From Apoda limacodes (lineage: Eukaryota > Arthropoda > Insecta > Lepidoptera > Limacodidae): DNA of 64,000 nucleotides. The translations under genes were made by a program, and so were the position numbers. The stretch is taken from contig OX291552.1 of NCBI GenBank assembly GCA_946406115.1, forward strand, positions 10,240,836 through 10,304,835, written 5' to 3'. The notes under the pieces were generated by a model, which saw nothing but the letters and a program-made list of their open reading frames with translations, had not been told where the DNA came from and did not search any database. Shown here in pieces: positions 24,601 to 33,600 of the stretch. Every line of letters begins with the position of its first letter. The stretch's first letter is position 1.

Positions 24601-27600
24601 CATCTTTGTAGTAAAGATCGATCAAGGTCTTTCGTGTTTGTAAAAATGTACTTACGTAGAAAACGTAGATTGTGGTGATAGTAATAATAAATGTGTCGGC
24701 GACGACTTGTCATCAGTACGGAAGCTACACGAAGCATAAGTACGTCATGTGGAAAGCTATACTAGCACCACCTACTAATCAGTGGCGCTTTACTCTGTGG
24801 CGCGCTTGACAGAGTCCTAGTACTGGGCTCTCTGACATGATCGTCATTCTTGCCACGAGGGTCACACAGAAAGCTAGTATCATGAAACTGTCGACAGGCT
24901 TTGTATGCTTGTAAAATTGAAAGTGTTTAAACGTGACTTTAAAGTGCGATATTATTTTAAGTGACTATTTAAGCCTTAATGGTGGTTGATGATAGCCTTA
25001 AACCCAATACCTAAACGCTCAAGTAATCGCCTAAAGGGCTTATCCTCCCTGAGTCGCCAACAAATGTATTATTTGACTATGCATGCAATACATGTTACCT
25101 AGCATGTATTTTGATATTTTTCAATTAGTCGTAGTATCCATCTTATTGGCGTTAAGCAATAAATATGTTGTTACAATCTTTTATAATTGTAACATTTTTA
25201 CACTACTTCTAAAAATGTATCAAAATGTGAGTAGAAATTGGAATGTAAGATTAGAAAAGAACAGCTCATAAAATGAAATTACTCACGCAGTTTGAGAGTC
25301 GTTGACTATTCCTTTGGCGGCAAAGTTAGCGGCATCTTCCGGCGCCGAATTTACTGATATGTGTATACCTATCTGTCTTAGTAGATACATGCATGTTTGT
25401 AGGTATTTCTAGTAAAAAACGATCAAGGACTTTCGTGATTGTTATATATGTAGCTCCTTACCTAGGATAACGTTAGATTATTGTGATAGGAATAATAAAA
25501 GTACTATTTGCTTATGGTTGTGGATATTTAGCATGTATTTTCACCAGTTCATTATAATCAGTAGGTATTCCTAATTAATAATAATTAAAATACCATAAGA
25601 GATTAATTAAAGAAATGTAAATCACACAATCCTTTCGTTTTTGCAGCTTGGTTATTCTTACTCATTTACCCCGTCTTTCTTCAATCCATGCACGTACTTC
25701 ACAAGTAGGGGCCGTGGTTTCCGTACCTAGGTTTACGACCTTACAATATTTTTCTCCGCCAAGGTTGACAAAATCCATAGGTAGGTCCGTACATACCTAC
25801 TTCATAAAGGTAAGCCGTAGTCATAATGAAGGATTTCTAATGTATGAAATTAAATTGACACCATTCTACCTACATCATAAAGTAGAAGACATTTCGCAAT
25901 ATGGGACCATCTCGGTAGTATATCCTTCAAAATAAAAAAACTGGTTGCCTGTAAAGTCGGTATACGGGCGAAAGTTTTACGTGACAATGATTTTATGTCT
26001 GTCTCTCTCGCTCTTAGGCGGGCGCGTGCCTCTCACTCGCTCTCATTGTGAGCGCATAACGTGAGCGGAGCGTAACGCAGTTTCTTGAAGTGTCACCCGG
26101 CAAACCAATTTATAAGACGTTGTCACGTCAAAAAATAAAAAATTAAAACCGGCTTTGTATGACGGAGTTGTGCCCGAACATACATAAAAAAATATAAACA
26201 TCCGAATTGAAAACCTCCCCCTTTTTTGAAGTTGGTTAAAAAAGGAGGAGGTTCTCAATTCGTATGTATTTTTTTTCTGTTAATGTTTGTTACCTCAGAA
26301 CGCCGTCATTTTATAAACCGATTTGAAAAACGGGGATTTCAAGGCCAATAAAACATGTAGCTGAATGGTCTGTGAATAAGTCTGCTTTAGAGGCTTGTTT
26401 TTTACTTTTTAGTCTGAAGTCGGTTTATGTTTTTGTTCAAAAATAGTTTATGTAACATGTTCTGGTTCTGTTAATAATATTTATATTATCAACTTTAATA
26501 TTCATTTACTTTATTGTCGGCTGTTCCTTTTTTTAGCTACGGAATTTTCAATAAAGAAATTATTTTATAAAAGAACGAAATACAAGCTCAGCTAATATTT
26601 GAAAGTGGAAAGTGGTATTTAGTGGTGCCTTGCAAGGAAATCCTATCGAAATGTTTAATGGTGGTATTAAGTGGTCCTATGCAAGGAAATACTATCAAAA
26701 AGAAAAGACCACAAAACCACGTGATTTATAATTTTCAGTAGTATTTTTTGTCGATTTTTTTTCTTTGCTTTAACCACAGACCACGAATTCTGTTATTCTG
26801 TTCTAATCTGTCCCTGTAATTTTTCTGTTCTAATCTGTCCCTGTTATTTTTCACTATTTTTGGAAAACATGGGATCACTTTCTCTGGAAATTGATTTCCT
26901 AGCATTTAAATTGTCACAGTACATTTACTTTTATCTACAGTCGAACTATTTTCTTTAATTGCTAAACTTTTCCTGTTCAATAGAAGATGACGCAAAAAAT
27001 AGTAAATCTCGTGCTTTTGTGATGATTTAGAGAAAGATCAGAAACAGAGAGTAACACAACTATTGCACCTCATCCAGTGGCGAAGAAAGTAACAGTGTGT
27101 AAGTGAACTAGTCAATCAAGTGAATGACACAAGTAGTACGAATAATCCTATAATGCCTTGTTATGAAAAAAAAAGTAAACCTGATGCGCTGTTAAAAATT
27201 TGTTTTACTGAAAACAGTAAAACAGATTTGTCGACGACTTTTAGTTACGAAAATAGTTAAACAGATTAACCGTCTACATCTGAAGGCGGAGATAGTAAAA
27301 CGGATAGAAAAATGGATTGGCCAACGACTTTTAGTGTCGAAGATTGTGAATAAGATTTGTCATCAGCTTCTATATGGCGTATAAAGTACAACAGACTTTG
27401 TATTTCTTTTGTGCTTCATCATCAATGTAACAGTTGCCCCTTTTGATTATACAGATGACCTTACCCCAGTGTCTTTTAACATTGATTATAAATTCTTTCA
27501 CTCCTATATGTTTTAAAATACAAAAAAGGCATTAAGAGGAGGAACACTGCCGTTATTAAAAATGTAGGCAAAAATTAAAGCCAAAATAAAGTTAACCGAC

Positions 27601-30600
27601 AAGGCAAAGTAAAGTCGTTCGTAACTTTGGCAATAAATTAAGTTTACGTACCAACCACAGATGATGCAATCACAATAACCAAAGTAATATTGCAATTCAA
27701 ATTAAAATTGATTTCGAATCCAAAGGGATTTAAATGACTGATACCCAGATACATTAACATTACAAATTTGGTTTTCTATTTTAAATAAATTGGTTTTATT
27801 TGTAAATTCAATTGGAAGTGGTTTTACTTTCATACTTTTTAACTAGACTGCGTTGAAGCCCAAAAGGCGGGTATATGTGTTTGACCTAAACCGACTTTAA
27901 TAAATTATACGTGGTAAGATTCGTCTTAACCACTAGAATGTTAGTAGGCTATAGGTAATAGGCTATATTGGAATTATTGGAAATCAAAATGGCGCCAAAT
28001 TGCTTTTTTGCTTTTCAGTTACTAAGATTACCTTTTATTTTTATGATCCGCAGTCGGGTTTTTTTTAATTTTTTAAATTACTGTTAAATTGTTTTGTCTA
28101 AATTTGTGTCAAAAGCAATGTTTTAAAAATTTAAATATTTCATATCTATTTTGTTTTATTTGATGACTTTTAATGATATAGGTAAAGTGATGTATAGTGC
28201 AACAATCTTTTCTGACCCGGTGGTCAAAAATTAAAACTACATTCACCAATTTAAATGGTGTGAACTTACAACGACACTAGCGATCAAACACCTAAAGTTA
28301 GAAAGTCAGAAAAATGTTTTGCACTGTAAGCTACACTTCTTAAATCTGTAATTTATTATTACTCAACCTCAAGTCATTTTATAACTAAGAAACTTTGCTG
28401 GCATATAGTAACTTTGTATAATAATATTATATCGGTATTTTTTGTTTAATGATATTACAAACGGACAGTTTTTTATTTTGTAAATATCCATTTATAAATA
28501 TAATATAATAATCATATTATAAATGTGAAAGTTTGTTTCTTTATCATTCCTTCGCGTCGCAGTAGATTATCAAATTGAGCTGAAATTTAGCCCAGCTATA
28601 GTTTAAGATACGAAGAAGAACACAAGCTACTTCTTTATTTCAGATAATTCAAAAGTTCTTGCAGGAATAACCATAATGAAATTTTACAAGCTAGAGCTAT
28701 AGCTGGCTAAATTATTCTTAATTTAATTTAAGAAGTTGTCGTAGAAGTCCCTCGGCAATAATTGCATTAAGCGTGGACGGAGCTGCTGGCAAAAGCTAGT
28801 ATAAGAATAAATACAGAATCAGCGTATTATTTCTTATATAAGCATAATATAAGTCGTCTACTGCTACCATTTTCAAACCAAATTTTCAAATCCTTAAGCT
28901 AAACCCTATTAAACAGCTGAATGAAATTAAACTGTATCATTATCATTAAAGTATTAAAATTTGAAGATCGTTGTTTTCAAATCTTATCTATAAGACAACT
29001 TTAAAGTAAATTAATATGAGGCTTGTAACGAAATTAATTTGCAATACTTTGGATAGGGTCGAAGAGCCAAAGATTGTTTAAAAGGGAATGCTCCATGATG
29101 TATAGAAGCTTATTTTCTACTTTTTAGATAATTTTTTTAAATATAAATATTGAGCTTCGCAATTGCTTATTGTGTTGGCACCGAGTTCTGAGCTTTCCTG
29201 AATTTGAGCGTTCTAGTTAGTCGGGAAGTGATCGAAATTACAATTGCAAAATTTGACCCAAACAGGTGAAAGTAATATAAGCGTTGTAATAACATGCCTT
29301 ACTAGAATCAAAAAAAAATTGAGATGTAGCTGACTATGTTAAGCTTATTTTTGGAATTATACAACGTAGTAACGGTTACGAAACCTTATATGTAGCTTTT
29401 TTTTTCTGAACTGACAATGCAGTTGGCTGTTGCAGCCATTACTGCTTCACCGGGCTTTTTGGGGCAAGACTCTGAAGAAGCCACAGCCCATATAGCGCCC
29501 AACGCTCAAGGCCTCCCCGCGGGGGGAGCCTCGGCTTGGGTTGCATGCACTTAAGCGAATTTTTAGGATTTTTCCAAATTTTTTTTGGTCCAGTTACGTT
29601 CCAAAATCTTTTGGATGTTACTTCATTTATTCCGGATGGCTATGTAGAAAATTAGTTCTGCACAATGTGGGCGCAGGCCTTTGAAAGATGACGGACAATT
29701 TTAAGAGTACATGAACTCCACGCACCATTAACGCATTACTTCGTTGCTTGTAAACAGATGTTGATGGCTTTAAAAGTTCATTAAGGATGTGATCATGGAA
29801 ACCAATGTTAGGTTAGAAAATGTAATTCTAAGTTTTTTTTAATTAATTGAATTAAAGTAGCAATAATAAAAAATAAAACTAACTCCATAATCCACTTAAA
29901 AGTAAAAATATAAAAGCTCCTAAAGCAGAGAGGACCTTGAGCTGAATGTTTTCTTCTTTTTGCATTTTGGAGCTAAGATAAGAGGAAAATATTTATTGGT
30001 ATCGGACGGCCACAAAGAAGAAATAAAGCTCTACGTTTAATAATATTATCTTTAGTGAGTTTCGGAAATATTTAATTCTTTAAGTGACACCTTATTTTAA
30101 CAATATCACATACTTTAAAAATCCCTGTATATTTGAGTACTCAAAAACCAAACTCTCGGCAGTCAACTGATACGATAAGAAATTAATATATAATACGATA
30201 AGAAATTAATATAAAATACGATAAGAAATTAATATAAGGCGTTATTTTATTTTAAAAAATTACCCCTCCCGGCTACTAAAAGTCGTTTATTTTAATTGGA
30301 GAGATAAAGTATATTAACAAAATCATTTTTCTTTTTTACTATCTGCTAATTCTTTTTTCAGAACAATGGAATTTTCAACGCTGAAAGCAAATTTATTTTT
30401 AAAAGAACGTATAGCTGCTCACAGTTTGATTACTGGATATTTAATTAACGAAATACCTGCGAAGCTAAAGAAACACTTGAAAAAGGTATTTGCAGCTGCC
30501 TTGCCAGGATCAGAAGTAAGCGAAAAATCGGAACGATCAGAACAAGAAAAAAGTTCTGTTGACGAAGGGAAAAATTCAGCTGAAAAAGAAGAAGAACCAA

Positions 30601-33600
30601 CTGTCAACAAGAGTGAAGACGATGCGTCGAGTACAAATGAGGATAAAAATATATATTCTGATACTGCAGAAGGTGCTAATCCACAAAAAGATGAGCAATT
30701 ATTTTCCAAAGAGAATGATACAATGTTTTCAGAAGACGACGCAAACGATGGAAAATTCTTTTCAACAGAAATGCTAACAGATGATAATAATGAAAATCCC
30801 CCGGTCCAGAGTGCCGAAAGTCAAAATATTGAAAGCGGTGGTGACACAGATGAAAATAATACCGAAAAATCAACTATAAGTTCTGAACAAAAATCGAATG
30901 ATGATAAAGAAACAAAAGATAATTCAACTATTGTATCTTCCAAATCTAATATGGAGGATGGTGAAAAAAATTTAACAGTACTCTCCAGTAGGGAGAGTCA
31001 AACAGATATACCGTCGATAACAGATAGCAAAGATAGTAAAACAGATGCGCTATTGGCTCCTAGTGGTGAAGATGGAACAACTGAAGCTGCTTTTGGTTTA
31101 AGTGATGAAGTAACCCCATTCTTTAACAGTAAGAGTGATGATTATAAATTTTTTGACGCTGGGATGTTTACGGACACAAAAAGTGCTGAAACCAGTTATG
31201 AAGCTAAAAGAAGGAGTAAATCTAAAGACAGAAAACAAAGTACCATTCGAGATACTAAAAAAACAGCCAAAAAAGGAATACAAATTAAAATGAAGCGGAA
31301 GGGCCCTGCTTCTAACTTGCATAATAAATCTCTGACACACGCCAAATTACACAAAAAAAATACACCCAGTTTCGAAAGTGATAAAGGAAACAAACGTTAT
31401 CTAGCATTAAAACACAAGAATATACTAGAAAATAAAGTAATTGATTTGACTGAAAATGAAATACGTTGAAAAAATGCATTTTAACGTAAGCAAACTTTTC
31501 AATACAGATGTTGTATGTAACTACTAAATATGTTAAGTTTACTATTAATATAAACAAATAGAGTATATGTTTGGGAAGATATACTTCTTAAAATTGCAAA
31601 AAAAACAACTAATTCAAAACATTGAATGGAAGTATCCCTATATCTACTGTATCTATACCCTTAGTGTTTATATTCATTTGTCTTATTTTATTGATATTTT
31701 TCAGAATTAGAAATAAAACGATATATATGTCTAGAGCCATCGGTGAAGCTTTAGAAATACAAATATTATGTAAATATATTGTTTTTATTTCATGACAGAA
31801 TTTCAAACTTTAATATTAACTAAATAAATTTACTTTTGTAGAAAGGTGTGGTAGCTAGTGACGAATATATTTTACATTATAAATAATCCAAATACGAGAA
31901 ATTATAACAAAGTTTTGTTTCGTATTTTCAAAAACTTTTATCACATACGATACTCCAAATGATGATTACCTGTTATTTTAATGACAAATTGACTGTACAG
32001 TCGTTATTTACAGTTGTATTTTAACATTTACTCGCATAGTGCGCGCCACGTAAGGTAAGACTTACTACTACCGCTCGCCGGTAAAGGTGGGGTGTTTGCA
32101 AACCTTATGCAGGTCACTCACAAGAATAGTTATCATCATATTATTAAGGTGAGGCAACTACGGCTCATGCGCTGTCGCCGTACCTCGCCCTGCCCCTCTG
32201 CGATAGGGACCTATAAACACGTGGTGTGTGAGGTCTTGTCTCACCTGGTGCGCATAAATATTGTACACGTAATACTACCTATACTGTGTCATTATCAAAA
32301 AATTGCTTTGAACCATCAGGTGGACCGTAATTGTAGGCTTGTTTTTGACTGAGTAAGAGTATAAGAAATGTAATTAAAAAAAACCGACTAAGTGCGAGTC
32401 GGACTTGCGTACTGAGGGTTCTGTACGTAGGTACCATTTTCGTAATTTACAAACATAAACAAAAAGTGTGCCGCTAAGCGGTCACCTTTGCAATTACTGA
32501 CGTAGCCCGACGTTGCCTAACTTTAAATATCGTTTCCAACATACAAATGTTTTACTGTTTCTCTTAATAATACAGCAGCTCCATCAGTATCCTACATGAA
32601 TTATTTTATTGGACTCGCATAGCACTATAGGCCTTTTGTGTATAGTTGACCCATAAACTGCAAGTATAAAACGATTGGCAGAATGCTCTGAACAAAGTAA
32701 TTTTAACATTCTGCATACATCGAGCAAATCTACGTATCAACATATTACACCTAACAGACAGTTAGCGCTCCCTTTCAATGTCTAGGTCATGCTTTAGAGT
32801 TTCTGTGACCTAGCGCTCCAGGTAATTAAATTGGGAAACTCTCTTAAGAAGCGCGCAAAAAAGCGTCACTGAAGGGACCTGGTCATAGGTTTTATTTCCC
32901 GCCTTAAACACCATTATTTCACTTTTTAGTGCATTGTATCGGAGGCCATGGCCCTCAGCGTACTCCTCACAAATTCTAACCAGTCTTCTCAAGGCACTAA
33001 TTGATGGACTCAGCAGCACCATATGTCATCAGCATAGCTTATGTTATTTACACTTTTGTCATCGATAGAGCATTAGAACCGAAATGGTCGCGTACAGTGC
33101 GGTTCAGAGAAACTTCCTCCCGCGAACGCTTGGGTTGTGGAATGAGCTCCCTGCCAAGGTTTTCTCTAAGGACTACAGTATGGGGTTCTTCAAGAAAGAA
33201 GTTATTGGATTGTTGAAGGGTCAGCAACGCGCGGGTGATACTTCTGGTGTTGCAAGCGTCCATAGGCCACGGTGACCGCTTACCATCAGGCGGACCGTGT
33301 GCTTGTTTGCCACTTAAGTGGTATAAAAAAAAATCTGACAGATGCGGTATTGAGTTCATCAATCAGTCTGTTCATATAAAGGTTAAAAGATCTAGGAGAC
33401 GTCACCCCCATTACCTCATTCCACAATTTATTCTGTACACTTCTGATGTTGCACCTGCCCATCTCACACAATTGGTCTGGTGCTGATACCTATACTTAAA
33501 TATTGATATTAACTCCTTTGGTACACTAGCTTTCTCCGCAGTATATCATAATTGACCAGATCAAAAGCTTTAGAAAGATCCAAGAAACATGCATATACTG

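Larger units (their letters stand above)
21997..30361 (+). other. Gene A intron
   Basis: It holds the repeats listed separately between 22185 and 29543 and the decayed terminal exon near 26537. The stretches 23010-24410, 24590-25935 and 27400-28190 are AT-rich, and I see nothing recognisable in them. Confidence 0.6.
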
